Positions 51,518 to 61,284 of a stretch of DNA of 64,000 nt are shown here, piece after piece; position 1 is the stretch's first letter, and the number at the start of each line of letters is the position of its first letter. A program made the position numbers and the translations under genes. The notes beneath the pieces were generated by a model. That model ran no database searches and was not told where the DNA came from. It saw only the letters and a program-made list of their open reading frames with translations. The stretch covers positions 1 to 64,000 of the forward strand of contig JAKPAB010000200.1 in assembly GCA_029779695.1 (NCBI GenBank), in the 5' to 3' direction. Source of the stretch: Bacillota bacterium (GTDB lineage Bacteria; Bacillota; Clostridia; Lachnospirales; Lachnospiraceae).

Positions 51518-52609
51518 ATGTCAACAATTTTGGATGTTAAATGTGATAATAAAAAAGCATATGAAATAGTTATTGAGTCTTCCCTTAGTTTTTTTTCAGA
51601 TAGTTTTGAAAGAATAGGGAAGACTTATTCTAATGTCTGCATAATTACGGATTCAGGAGTCGAAAAATACTATTTGGATAATATTGAAAAAATATTTTCA
51701 AAAGAGCTTAATAAAAAAGTATTTCATTTTGTTTTTGAACAAGGAGAAGGCTTTAAAAATCTTGATACCGTTCAGAATATTTATAAATTTTTGGTGGATA
51801 ACAATTTTACAAGAGATGATTTGCTCGTTGCACTTGGCGGGGGAGTCACAGGTGATATTACAGGTTTCTGTGCCGCAACATATTTAAGAGGTATAGATTT
51901 TATTCAAATTCCAACTTCACTTCTTGCTCAGGTTGACAGTAGCGTTGGAGGTAAGACCGGCGTTGATTTTCTATCATACAAGAATATGGTAGGGGCTTTT
52001 TATATGCCTAAGTTAGTGTATTGCAGTATGGATGTATTAAATACATTGGATAATAGGCAGTTTATAGCAGGGCTTGGTGAAGTAATAAAATACGGTTATT
52101 GCTTTGATATAGAATTTTTAAACTTTTTAACAAATAACAGAGAAAAAATATTAAATCGTGATCAAGAATGTCTTGAAATTATAGTAAAAAAATCATTAGA
52201 ACATAAGAGAAGAGTTGTCGAAGAAGATCCTAATGAAAAAAATATCCGTGCTCTTTTGAATTTTGGACATACTATAGGTCATGCAGTAGAAAAATTAAAG
52301 AACTTTGAACTTCTACATGGAGAATGTGTAGCAATTGGAATAGCTGCTGCTTCATATATATCAATGAAAAAAGATTTAATATCATTGGATGATTATAATT
52401 ATGTGATCTCTACTCTGGAAAGTTTTGGACTGCCTACAAGTGTAAATGGTCTTGAACCTGGCGAGATTACAAAAACAACTTATAGTGATAAAAAAAGAAC
52501 AGGTTCAGGAATTAAATTTATTTTATTAAATAAAATAGGAAGTGGCTATATAGCCACTGATGTAAGTGATATAGATATCAATGATGCAGCAAAAAGTATA
52601 CTAGTATAA
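51518..52609 (+). CDS. aroB: 3-dehydroquinate synthase
   Basis: ALGGGVTGDITGFCAATYLRG; NFGHTIGHAVE. Confidence 0.95.
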   Translation: MSTILDVKCDNKKAYEIVIESSLSFFSDSFERIGKTYSNVCIITDSGVEKYYLDNIEKIFSKELNKKVFHFVFEQGEGFKNLDTVQNIYKFLVDNNFTRDDLLVALGGGVTGDITGFCAATYLRGIDFIQIPTSLLAQVDSSVGGKTGVDFLSYKNMVGAFYMPKLVYCSMDVLNTLDNRQFIAGLGEVIKYGYCFDIEFLNFLTNNREKILNRDQECLEIIVKKSLEHKRRVVEEDPNEKNIRALLNFGHTIGHAVEKLKNFELLHGECVAIGIAAASYISMKKDLISLDDYNYVISTLESFGLPTSVNGLEPGEITKTTYSDKKRTGSGIKFILLNKIGSGYIATDVSDIDINDAAKSILV

Positions 52610-52618
52610 TAAGATAAG

Positions 52619-53155
52619 TTGGATGCAAATATGAATAATAAAAACAAAGCTTATAATAAAATTTTATTTTATATAAAGGCAATTATTTTGGTTTTGGTAC
52701 TTGTTGCTTTAGATCAAATAACAAAGCATCAGGCCTTTATATATTTAAAAGATAGTCCCAATATTTCTATAATACCTAATGTTCTTGAACTTACATATTT
52801 TGAAAATACGGGGGCTGCATTTAGCATAATGGATTCAGCAACCTTTTTTCAGACTATTATGAAGTTTATAACACCAGTTTTTTTCATTATAATCATGATA
52901 ATATTTTACAAAGCATCCAAAGATATTGAACATCGTCCATTATCAATTGTTCTTCTTTTTATTTTAAGCGGAGCAATAGGTAATTATATTGATAGGATCA
53001 CAAACAATTATGTAATTGATTTTATATATTTTTCTGCTATTAATTTTCCTATCTTTAATGTTGCAGATATATATGTAACATTAGGATTTGTTATTGTTGC
53101 TTTTATAATTCTTTTTGTATACAAAGATGAAGATGAAGCTAAAAAGGAAGAATAG
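52619..53155 (+). CDS. lspA: Lipoprotein signal peptidase
   Basis: FENTGAAFSI, GAIGNYIDRITNNYVIDFI, FNVADIYV. Confidence 0.95.
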   Translation: MDANMNNKNKAYNKILFYIKAIILVLVLVALDQITKHQAFIYLKDSPNISIIPNVLELTYFENTGAAFSIMDSATFFQTIMKFITPVFFIIIMIIFYKASKDIEHRPLSIVLLFILSGAIGNYIDRITNNYVIDFIYFSAINFPIFNVADIYVTLGFVIVAFIILFVYKDEDEAKKEE

Positions 53156-53158
53156 TCT

Positions 53159-54082
53159 ATGAGTGATCTCATACAAAAATACATAGCCAATGATTTAGAT
53201 GTATATAAGCGCTTAGATACATTTTTAGTTGAGTTAAACACTGATTATTCCAGAAGTCATTACTCTGATCTGATCAAAAAAGGTAATATTCTTGTAAATG
53301 GAAAAACAATTCAAAAGCCAGGATACAGGATATGTGAAAATGATGAACTTACTGTAAATATTCCTGAGCCTGAGTCTCTAACTGTTGAAGCTGAAAATAT
53401 ACCTATTGAAATATTATATGAGGATTCTGATGTTATTGTTGTAAATAAGCCAAAAGGTATGGTCGTACATCCCGCAGAAGGACATTATAATGGCACGCTA
53501 GTTAATGCACTTTTATGGCACTGTAAGGATAGCCTAAGCGGAATAAATGGTGTTTTACGTCCTGGAATCGTACATCGAATTGATATGAACACTACAGGAT
53601 CTTTGATTGTCTGCAAAAATGATAATTCTCATAGAAAAATAGCAGAACAGATTAAAAATCATACTGTAAACCGGATATATGTTGGAATAGTGCATGGTAA
53701 CCTAAAAGAAGAAGAAGGAACTATTAATGCGCCTATTGGTAGGAGCAAAAACGATAGAAAAAAAATGGCTATTTCTCTCGAAGGAAAAGAAGCCATTACT
53801 CATTATAAAGTTTTAAAAAGACTGAACGGTTATACTTATGTTGAATTTAAACTAGGAACAGGGCGAACTCATCAAATTAGAGTACACATGGCATCCATAC
53901 ATCATCCTTTATTAGGTGATGATGTATATGGCCCATCAAAATGCCCAATTAAGGGACTAGATGGACAATGTCTTCATGCGTGGAAAATAGGATTTGTGCA
54001 TCCATCATCTGAAAAATACCTCGAATATGAAGCGCCAATTCCAGAATATATGCGTGAACTTTTAACCAAGCTAGAATTATGA
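53159..54082 (+). CDS. RluA/RluD family pseudouridine synthase with S4 domain
   Basis: PGIVHRIDMNTTGSLIVCKN; GRTHQIRVHMA. Confidence 0.94.
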   Translation: MSDLIQKYIANDLDVYKRLDTFLVELNTDYSRSHYSDLIKKGNILVNGKTIQKPGYRICENDELTVNIPEPESLTVEAENIPIEILYEDSDVIVVNKPKGMVVHPAEGHYNGTLVNALLWHCKDSLSGINGVLRPGIVHRIDMNTTGSLIVCKNDNSHRKIAEQIKNHTVNRIYVGIVHGNLKEEEGTINAPIGRSKNDRKKMAISLEGKEAITHYKVLKRLNGYTYVEFKLGTGRTHQIRVHMASIHHPLLGDDVYGPSKCPIKGLDGQCLHAWKIGFVHPSSEKYLEYEAPIPEYMRELLTKLEL

Positions 54083-54107
54083 TCATTATTTAAATCTTAT
54101 CCATATT

Positions 54108-54222
54108 AAATCTAAATAAATCTAAATTTAAAATTATAATCTAAATTTAAATCACAAAAAATCATAATCTAAATCTAAAACATAATAAATCTATTTATAT
54201 ATAGATTTATTATGTTTTAGAT
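54108..54222. repeat. AATCTAAAT iteron-like repeats and 22-bp perfect palindrome
   Basis: aatctaaat-type 9-mers near 54109, 54119, 54138, 54166; palindrome arms 54173-54194 / 54201-54222 (atctaaaacataataaatctat). Confidence 0.8.
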
Positions 54223-54250
54223 ACTTTACAAATCAAACCTAGAACAATGC

Positions 54251-55315
54251 TTAATTTTCGCGGTTAAAATCAACCGCATTTCTAGCCTGTCTTTTATGCT
54301 CATCCTCAATAGCTGCATAATAATCAATTGTTGTATTTATATTCTCATGTCCGAGTACATCGGCCACAAGCCTAATATCACCTGTTTCACGATAAAGAGC
54401 AGTTCCATATGTACTTCTTAACTTATGAGGTGTTATTTTCTTGTTTGGTACAGCAATTCTTGCATATTTTTTTACAAGATTTTCAATTGCATCTATACTT
54501 ATTCGTTTTCCCTGTAAGGATAAAAATAGAGCAGTCTCTTGGCTATCTCTCGGAATAATATGGTTTCTTTCAAGATTTAGATAATCTGATATAGCCTCAT
54601 GAACTGCATCTCCAAAATATAGTACATCTTGACCGCCACCTTTTCGAACAATCACAAATGAGTCATCTTTTAAATTAACATCTGCAATATCAAGACCGTT
54701 ACACTCTGATACACGTATACCTGTATTAAGCATTAATGTTAAAATTGCAAGATCTCTATATTTAGTTTTATCTGCAAATTTTTTCTGTCTGTCACTCATT
54801 GAATCTGATCCATTTTTAATTGCATTTAGCACTGCACGAACTTCGTATGAATTCATTCGAATTATATTTTTGTCTTTTTTTAATTTGGGAAGTGGGACGA
54901 GACTTGTAGGATCTTCCTTAATATATTTATGTGCAATTAAATATTTATACATTCCCCTTAAAGGAGCCATACGTCTTGCAATACCTTTATTTCCATTTTC
55001 ATGATAATCATTTACATCTATATTTAATTCCAGAAAACGCTGATATTCCATTATATCTTCTGATCTAATCAAAGATAGATCATCGCAATTAAACACCTTT
55101 ATTTTTCTATTAGCTAGTGTAGGGTTCTTATCTATTAGAAATTTAAAAAAAGTTAACAAATCATATGCATATTGAATACGAGTACTTAATTGAGTGTTAA
55201 CTTCTTTGCTGTATAAAAAATCAACAGCCGGCTGTGGTAGTTCGGTCAACAGCTCACGAAACTTAACCATTTGTATCTTTTTCTTGTCTTTGTAAAAAGC
55301 AGAGTCTTTTCCCAT
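54251..55315 (-). CDS. Tyrosine recombinase (XerC/XerD-like)
   Basis: NTGIRVSECNGLDIADV, PHKLRSTYGT, LGHENINTTIDYYA. Confidence 0.92.
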   Translation of the reverse strand: MGKDSAFYKDKKKIQMVKFRELLTELPQPAVDFLYSKEVNTQLSTRIQYAYDLLTFFKFLIDKNPTLANRKIKVFNCDDLSLIRSEDIMEYQRFLELNIDVNDYHENGNKGIARRMAPLRGMYKYLIAHKYIKEDPTSLVPLPKLKKDKNIIRMNSYEVRAVLNAIKNGSDSMSDRQKKFADKTKYRDLAILTLMLNTGIRVSECNGLDIADVNLKDDSFVIVRKGGGQDVLYFGDAVHEAISDYLNLERNHIIPRDSQETALFLSLQGKRISIDAIENLVKKYARIAVPNKKITPHKLRSTYGTALYRETGDIRLVADVLGHENINTTIDYYAAIEDEHKRQARNAVDFNREN

Positions 55316-55360
55316 ATTGATTTGTTCTTTTCTATTATATATAAGGTCATTTCACTACTC

Positions 55361-55392
55361 ACTATCGGAAAAACAGATATTTTTCCGATAGT
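55361..55392. repeat. 13-bp perfect inverted repeat upstream of the recombinase gene
   Basis: actatcggaaaaa - cagata - tttttccgatagt. Confidence 0.85.
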
Positions 55393-55445
55393 TACATATT
55401 TAAATAATACTACTATTTATAACTACATTCAATAAAATTATAATT

Positions 55446-56165
55446 TCAGTTATCAAATACACCATATTCCTCCATAGTTGCAATAATAGAATTTTTAATA
55501 TTAATTGCTATCTCCGGTGTTTTCATATCTTTATAATCATCATAGTAAAATGGTTTATTAAAAATAACCTTCGTAACCACCTTTCCAATTGATAAGCTAT
55601 TAAGTGGTTTGTATGTATCAATTAGTGTAACAGGAACAATTGGACACTTTGCACGCACAGCAGACTTAAAACTTCCAGGTTTAAAATCTTGTACCTTATT
55701 GTGATTATTTTTATATCCTCCTTCTGAAAAAAGAATATAAATACGACCTTTTTTAACTTCAGAAGTGATATCATTCATTACTTCTAATCCCTGTCTTAAA
55801 TTATTAAGTTCAAGGCGCTTGGCACGTAGCATATTGACCATTTCTCGAACAAAAAACTGGTATGACTTATGTTTGTCCATCACAAAAGTACACGGCTTAT
55901 TATGGGCATATATGATCGCTGTAGCATCATATTTTCCCTGATGATTTGGGAACATAACATATCCACCATCTTTTGGTAGATTTTCAGTACCATAAATCTC
56001 TGTAATTATTTTCCCAGCTTTATTCATCGCTTGAACATTTTCCTGAGCAAATCTATATCGATCCTCTTCAGTTACTTTATGATCTTTAGCCAGGGAGCGC
56101 ATATGAGTTACCATATATGGAATACGATGCAGATTCCAAAAAATAATAATTATAAGTCTAAGCAT
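55446..56165 (-). CDS. 1-acyl-sn-glycerol-3-phosphate acyltransferase (PlsC family)
   Basis: FPNHQGKYDA (HX4D), LFSEGGYKN. Confidence 0.88.
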   Translation of the reverse strand: MLRLIIIIFWNLHRIPYMVTHMRSLAKDHKVTEEDRYRFAQENVQAMNKAGKIITEIYGTENLPKDGGYVMFPNHQGKYDATAIIYAHNKPCTFVMDKHKSYQFFVREMVNMLRAKRLELNNLRQGLEVMNDITSEVKKGRIYILFSEGGYKNNHNKVQDFKPGSFKSAVRAKCPIVPVTLIDTYKPLNSLSIGKVVTKVIFNKPFYYDDYKDMKTPEIAINIKNSIIATMEEYGVFDN

Positions 56166-56173
56166 AAAACCCT

Positions 56174-56485
56174 TTATTTCTTCTTTGAGCTGAAATAAGG
56201 AATAACAAGATTCTCTCCTGATGTAATGTTATCATCTGTTATATGATTTAGATCCATTACATTAACAATATAATCATTCGTATTTTGAATGTCACTATTG
56301 TTATATTCAAGTGCAATATCGTTTAATGTCATTCCTCTATTTATTGTTATTGTCTTGTAATAAGTATATATCTCTTTTGAGCCTTTTGCATTACATATTC
56401 TATATGATAAAGATATAAAAAAAATCACAGCAGTTAATGACAATAAAACCTTAACTATTTTAAAATTCTTTTTCTTTGCTATCAT
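56174..56485 (-). CDS. Small TM + LysM protein, YneA-like (putative SOS division suppressor)
   Basis: N-terminal TM, LysM-like ITINRGMTLNDIALEYNN...; divergent from lexA. Confidence 0.7.
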   Translation of the reverse strand: MIAKKKNFKIVKVLLSLTAVIFFISLSYRICNAKGSKEIYTYYKTITINRGMTLNDIALEYNNSDIQNTNDYIVNVMDLNHITDDNITSGENLVIPYFSSKKK

Positions 56486-56559
56486 AATTAACTTCTTTCC
56501 CTCCTGCTTTGATTAGTTATAAAATACAAATATTTCTAATCCAAGCAATGCATAAAAGT

Positions 56560-56628
56560 AAACTTTTGTTCACAAACATATTAACGCCAGTACATTTGTT
56601 TGTCAATGCTTTTATCGAACAAATTTTC
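56560..56628. promoter_or_regulatory. Candidate LexA (SOS) boxes between YneA-like gene and lexA
   Basis: aAACttttGTTC (56560-56571) and cGAACaaatTTTC (56616-56628), each one mismatch from GAAC-N4-GTTC. Confidence 0.45.
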
Positions 56629-56707
56629 ACAAAAATATGTTTGAATTTAAAATTTATTATGTTATTATATAAACAGTATAAAAATTGTTTGTATCCGGGA
56701 GGTACTT

Positions 56708-57322
56708 ATGGCATACGGTAAGATTTCACCCAAACAGCTGGAAATTCTTGAGTTTATGAAAAATGAAATTATTAATAAGGGATACCCGCCTTCGGTTCGT
56801 GAAATCGGTGAGGCTGTACATCTTAAATCTACTGCTTCTGTTTTTACTCATTTAGAGAAGTTGGAGAAAAATGGTTATATTAAGAGAGATCCTTCCAAAC
56901 CACGTGCAATTGAGATTATTGATGATAATTTTAATCTAACTAGGCGTGAAGTTGTCAATGTACCTGTTGTTGGTTATGTTGCTGCTGGTCTTCCGCTTCT
57001 TGCTGTTCAAAATATTGATAACTACTTTCCTATTCCTGCAGAATATATGCCAAATGAGCAATGCTTTATGCTCAAGGTCAAGGGAGAAAGCATGATCAAT
57101 GCAGGTATTTTAAATGGGGATACAATTCTCGTAGAGAAAACTAGCACAGCTAAAAATGGAGATATGGTCGTAGCTTTAGTTGATGATTCTGCTACAGTTA
57201 AAACATTTTATAAAGAGAAAAATCATATTCGTCTTCAGCCTGAAAACGATAATATGGATCCAATTATTGTTATTGATTGTGACATACTCGGAAAAGTTAT
57301 TGGAGTTTTTAGATTTTTTTAA
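56708..57322 (+). CDS. lexA: LexA repressor
   Basis: wHTH, AAG cleavage site GYVAAGLPL, KGESM, SATVKTF; RBS gggaggt. Confidence 0.96.
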   Translation: MAYGKISPKQLEILEFMKNEIINKGYPPSVREIGEAVHLKSTASVFTHLEKLEKNGYIKRDPSKPRAIEIIDDNFNLTRREVVNVPVVGYVAAGLPLLAVQNIDNYFPIPAEYMPNEQCFMLKVKGESMINAGILNGDTILVEKTSTAKNGDMVVALVDDSATVKTFYKEKNHIRLQPENDNMDPIIVIDCDILGKVIGVFRFF

Positions 57323-57345
57323 TTATATTGATTTAGTTTAGAGTT

Positions 57346-57381
57346 AAAAAACCCTCCCACATGTTTATGGGAGGGTTTTTT
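57346..57381. terminator. Bidirectional intrinsic terminator between convergent lexA and rsfS
   Basis: 14-bp perfect arms aaaaaaccctccca / tgggagggtttttt. Confidence 0.9.
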
Positions 57382-57413
57382 ATATTTATTTATGAATTAA
57401 AAAATTTATTTAT

Positions 57414-57746
57414 CTAATTAATTTTTTTTGCATCACGCCATATTCTATCAAGATCATAATACTTTCGCTTATCTCTAGAAAACAAGTGAACAATAATATT
57501 TCCATAATCTATAAGGACCCATTCACAATGATGAAGCCCTTCAATACTTATTGTTTTATGATTATTCTTATGCATATATTCATCGCAGGCTTCTCTTAAT
57601 GCATCTAAGTGACTCTCAGTGTTACCAGTTGCAATCACAAAATAATCAGCCAAAGGTGAAATATTAGATATATCAAGAATACTAATGTCATCGGCTATTT
57701 TTTTATCTAGTACATTTGCAAGTCCGCATAACAAGTCCTGTTCCAT
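57414..57746 (-). CDS. rsfS: Ribosome silencing factor RsfS
   Basis: DISILDISNISPLADYFVIATGNTESHLDAL; ATG 57746 with ggagggg RBS (ORF track begins upstream at 57854). Confidence 0.93.
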   Translation of the reverse strand: MEQDLLCGLANVLDKKIADDISILDISNISPLADYFVIATGNTESHLDALREACDEYMHKNNHKTISIEGLHHCEWVLIDYGNIIVHLFSRDKRKYYDLDRIWRDAKKIN

Positions 57747-57777
57747 TTTTGCCCCTCCATCTTTAACACAAAAACTA

Positions 57778-58959
57778 TTACATGGATTTATAATATTCAT
57801 ATGTTTCAATAGTAGTTTCATCCATCTCAAGATTAATTGATTGTAAATAAGCAATTGTATCTCTCAATATTATCTTGACACACAAATCCAAATCATTAAA
57901 AGCTAGATTTCTGATTTCAATTAGATTAATCTGTTTATTTCGATTTGGCTCTATATAATCTGCCACAAAAATAATCTTATCCAAAAGTGACATCTCTGGA
58001 CAACCTGTTGTATGTACCTTTATTGCATGCATGATCTCTTCATTGTCGACATTATACTTGTTTTTACAAAGAAAAGCTCCTGCCTTCCCATGTAAAAGAT
58101 AAGGTTTAGAACGTTCTGAAGCTGTAATTGCTATTTTATTATCTTCACAAAGCTTTATCAAATCATCATCAGACATATATTTTGCACAGTCATGCAATAA
58201 TCCAGCATAAATGGCCTTTTGCAAAGGATAAGAATATCTCATAGATAGCGAGGCTGCTGTATACATAACACCAATGGTGTGTTTAAATCTAGAAGGTTTC
58301 TGCTTTGCTTTTAGATCTTCCTTTATGCTTTGGATGCTATCCCATGATCTCATATCTGTTAAATCATACAACTCATGTTCATTCAGATATTCATATACAC
58401 CACCAGGCAAATAATTTCTAACGTCAACAAGTGTATTCGCATTTCGAATAGATGTAGAGGAAATCTGAACTTCATCCATTGGAACATATATAAACTTGCC
58501 GGTATATTTTTGCTCCATAGTCTTGCAAATGACCTCTAGAGAATTCCTATCTGCTTTTTCTCTGTTGCAAACAGCTATTGTGCATAACGAACTTATAATG
58601 TCAGGTCTGACCCATGTATTAAAAGTCTTAAGACTATCCGCCCCAATTAGAAAAAACAACTCATCATCAGGATATAGTAATTTGATTTTTTGCAATGTTT
58701 CATAGGAATAACACTTACTCATTTTTTGAAACTCAAAATCTTTGCATTTAAAATATGGATAATCTTTAATCATTAAATTAACCATATTAAATCTATCAAT
58801 TATCGATATATCTCTTGAAACATTTTTATGAGGTGGATTGCCAGCCGGGATAAACCAGACTTCATCCAAATTTAATTTTTCATAAGATGCTAATGCAATG
58901 TTTAAATGTCCTAAATGAGGTGGGTTAAACGTTCCACCCAAAATTCCTATTCTTCGCAT
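57778..58959 (-). CDS. nadD: Fused nicotinate-nucleotide adenylyltransferase (NadD) and YqeK HD hydrolase
   Basis: GGTFNPPHLGHLNIA; ISSTSIR; C-terminal HD LLHDCAKYM...VADYIEPNR in the same ORF. Confidence 0.92.
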   Translation of the reverse strand: MRRIGILGGTFNPPHLGHLNIALASYEKLNLDEVWFIPAGNPPHKNVSRDISIIDRFNMVNLMIKDYPYFKCKDFEFQKMSKCYSYETLQKIKLLYPDDELFFLIGADSLKTFNTWVRPDIISSLCTIAVCNREKADRNSLEVICKTMEQKYTGKFIYVPMDEVQISSTSIRNANTLVDVRNYLPGGVYEYLNEHELYDLTDMRSWDSIQSIKEDLKAKQKPSRFKHTIGVMYTAASLSMRYSYPLQKAIYAGLLHDCAKYMSDDDLIKLCEDNKIAITASERSKPYLLHGKAGAFLCKNKYNVDNEEIMHAIKVHTTGCPEMSLLDKIIFVADYIEPNRNKQINLIEIRNLAFNDLDLCVKIILRDTIAYLQSINLEMDETTIETYEYYKSM

Positions 58960-58974
58960 ATTCCATGCCTTCTT

Positions 58975-59289
58975 TTATTCAGTAGTCTTACTTCTTTTTT
59001 TAGGTAAAATTATCTGAGGCTCTTTTGCTGGCTTGTATAAAATTACCTTCCTTCCAATAACCCTTACAAGCGTAGATCTTGTTCGTCCGGCTATTGTTTC
59101 ACCTATCTCTCTCGGATCAGAAAAACAATTTTTTAAAATAGTAAGCTTAATAAGCTCATGAGTATTAAAAGTTTCATCTACAGCATTTATCAGCTCTGGA
59201 CTAATCTCATCCTTGCCAATCTGCATTATAGAGTTTTCCTTGGATGCGAGAGAAGTAAGATATGCTCGTTCCTTATTATTAAGAATCAT
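58975..59289 (-). CDS. yhbY: YhbY-family CRM domain RNA-binding protein
   Basis: YLTSLASKENSIMQIGKDEISPELINAVDETFNTHELIKL. Confidence 0.92.
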   Translation of the reverse strand: MILNNKERAYLTSLASKENSIMQIGKDEISPELINAVDETFNTHELIKLTILKNCFSDPREIGETIAGRTRSTLVRVIGRKVILYKPAKEPQIILPKKRSKTTE

Positions 59290-59319
59290 TTTCTTTCCTA
59301 TTTCTTTCTAAAAATTTAA

Positions 59320-60603
59320 TTACTTGTAATATTCGAATAGATTACCACCAACATCGACAGTATCACCATCTTGAATACCAAGTTCATCAAGTTTTTTCTG
59401 TATTCCTTTTTCCTTAATATATTTTTGGAAAAATAGAAATCCCTTCTCAGAATCAAGATTTGTATATCCGAGCATTTTATTAATGCTTCGTCCTTCTATC
59501 ATAAATATACCATCATCATCTTTATAGACATTTATAAGGTCTTCTTCAGGTCTGCTCTCATTGGGATCTATTTCACTCTCATAAGTAGTAATATCATCCG
59601 GCAAAGATTTTAAAATATTAGATGTCGCAAAAAGAAGTTCTTTGAGTCCTTCACCTGTTACAGCTGAAATCCCAAAAACAGAAATATCCTTGTCTTTAAA
59701 AGCATCATGAATTCTATTTAAAAGTTCTTCTTTATCACCTTGGTATGAGTCAAGTTTATTGGCAGCAATAAGTTGTGGTTTGTCTAGCAGTCCTTCACCA
59801 TATTTGATCAACTCATTATTGATTGCCTTAATATCTTCTACTGGATCTCTTCCTTCAACAGACGCAGCATCTACAACATGAATAAGAATTTTAGTTCTCT
59901 GAATATGTCTTAGAAACTCAATTCCTAGTCCGATTCCTTCTGATGCGCCTTCTATTATTCCTGGAATATCAGCTAATACAAACTCAGGAACATTAGGATA
60001 ATTTACAACGCCGAGCATTGGTTCAAGCGTTGTAAAATGATAGTTTGCAATCTTAGGGTCAGCATTTGTAACTCTAGACAGTAACGTTGACTTACCTACA
60101 TTAGGAAATCCAAGTAATCCAACATCAGCAATCAGCTTAAGTTCAAGGATAATATCTGCTTCTCTAGAATCTCCACCTGGCTTAGCATATTTTGGAGCCT
60201 GCATAGTTGATGTAGCAAAATGCTGATTACCCAATCCGCCTCTTCCGCCTTTTAAAATGGTGTATGAAGAGTTTTCACCCGACATATCCATAATAACTTT
60301 TCCGCTTGCAGCATCTTTTATAATTGTTCCCTCTGGAACTTTGAGAATAAGATTTTCTCCATTTTTTCCATGCTGATTTTTCTTTCTGCCTTCTTCACCG
60401 TCTTCGGCTGAGAATTTGATTTTATGACGATAATCAGAAAGGGTATTTGTTCTTTTATCAACAACAAAAATGACGCTGCCGCCTCTTCCGCCGTCACCGC
60501 CATCCGGACCACCATCCGGAACATATTTTTCACGTCTAAAACTAACGTGTCCGTTACCGCCCTTACCAGAACGAATAGCTATTCTTGCATGATCTGAAAA
60601 CAT
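59320..60603 (-). CDS. obgE: GTPase ObgE
   Basis: Gly-rich Obg fold, GFPNVGKSTLLSR, OCT domain. Confidence 0.97.
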   Translation of the reverse strand: MFSDHARIAIRSGKGGNGHVSFRREKYVPDGGPDGGDGGRGGSVIFVVDKRTNTLSDYRHKIKFSAEDGEEGRKKNQHGKNGENLILKVPEGTIIKDAASGKVIMDMSGENSSYTILKGGRGGLGNQHFATSTMQAPKYAKPGGDSREADIILELKLIADVGLLGFPNVGKSTLLSRVTNADPKIANYHFTTLEPMLGVVNYPNVPEFVLADIPGIIEGASEGIGLGIEFLRHIQRTKILIHVVDAASVEGRDPVEDIKAINNELIKYGEGLLDKPQLIAANKLDSYQGDKEELLNRIHDAFKDKDISVFGISAVTGEGLKELLFATSNILKSLPDDITTYESEIDPNESRPEEDLINVYKDDDGIFMIEGRSINKMLGYTNLDSEKGFLFFQKYIKEKGIQKKLDELGIQDGDTVDVGGNLFEYYK

Positions 60604-60626
60604 AATTACCTCTTCTTAAAAATAAA

Positions 60627-60649
60627 ACCCGACTGTTGTACAGCCGGGT
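60627..60649 (-). terminator. Terminator/attenuator hairpin between rpmA and obgE
   Basis: acccggctgt / acagtcgggt (one GU pair) followed on the minus strand by tttattttt. Confidence 0.65.
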
Positions 60650-60667
60650 AAAGTCTTACGTCATTAC

Positions 60668-60952
60668 TTATTCTGCAACCGGATAAACAGAAGCAACTTT
60701 TTTGTCTCTGCCCTTACGCTCATAGCGAAGAATTCCGTCAGATGTTGCGAAAAGAGTGTCATCTCCACCCCTCATAACATTGACTCCCGGATGAATCTTA
60801 GTTCCACGCTGGCGATAAATAATATTTCCAGCTTTAACTGCCTGTCCGTCTGCCCTCTTGGCTCCGAGTCTCTTTGATTCGGAATCTCTACCATTCTTGG
60901 TAGATCCCATTCCCTTTTTGTGGGAGAAAAATTGAAGGTCTAAATTCAACAT
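60668..60952 (-). CDS. rpmA: 50S ribosomal protein L27 with N-terminal extension
   Basis: [30 protein letters not shown]. Confidence 0.97.
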   Translation of the reverse strand: MLNLDLQFFSHKKGMGSTKNGRDSESKRLGAKRADGQAVKAGNIIYRQRGTKIHPGVNVMRGGDDTLFATSDGILRYERKGRDKKVASVYPVAE

Positions 60953-60955
60953 TTT

Positions 60956-61282
60956 CTATACCTCCTGAATGTTAATAATCAGATACTTGTCATCGTATTT
61001 TTTCTGTATCTCACTGAGTCCAAAAACCATTGAATCAATGAGAAGTTTACTTCTTTCTGATGAAGACGATTTGAACTTCAGATCAATAGTTCCGCTTTCC
61101 TGTTCCTGTGTAATAGAGAATTCATCACCGGTAAATCGTTCAATTGAATTTATCGTATTTATGATAAGAATACTTGCTGCTGCACAAACAATATCTTTGC
61201 CATGCTCATCATATCCCGCATGTCCGGATGTAGAAAGACTAATATATTGATCATCTCTCTTGATCAAATCTACCTTAATCAT
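60956..61282 (-). CDS. prp: Ribosomal-processing cysteine protease Prp
   Basis: SGHAGYDEHGKDIVCAAASIL His/Cys pair; between rplU and rpmA. Confidence 0.93.
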   Translation of the reverse strand: MIKVDLIKRDDQYISLSTSGHAGYDEHGKDIVCAAASILIINTINSIERFTGDEFSITQEQESGTIDLKFKSSSSERSKLLIDSMVFGLSEIQKKYDDKYLIINIQEV

Positions 61283-61284
61283 AA

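Noticed and set aside
54173-54222. Possible dif/Xer site (TTATGTT in palindrome arms)
   Set aside because: Arms resemble a XerD half-site only partly and the spacing between the inverted TTATGTT elements is far more than the 6-8 bp of a dif core.
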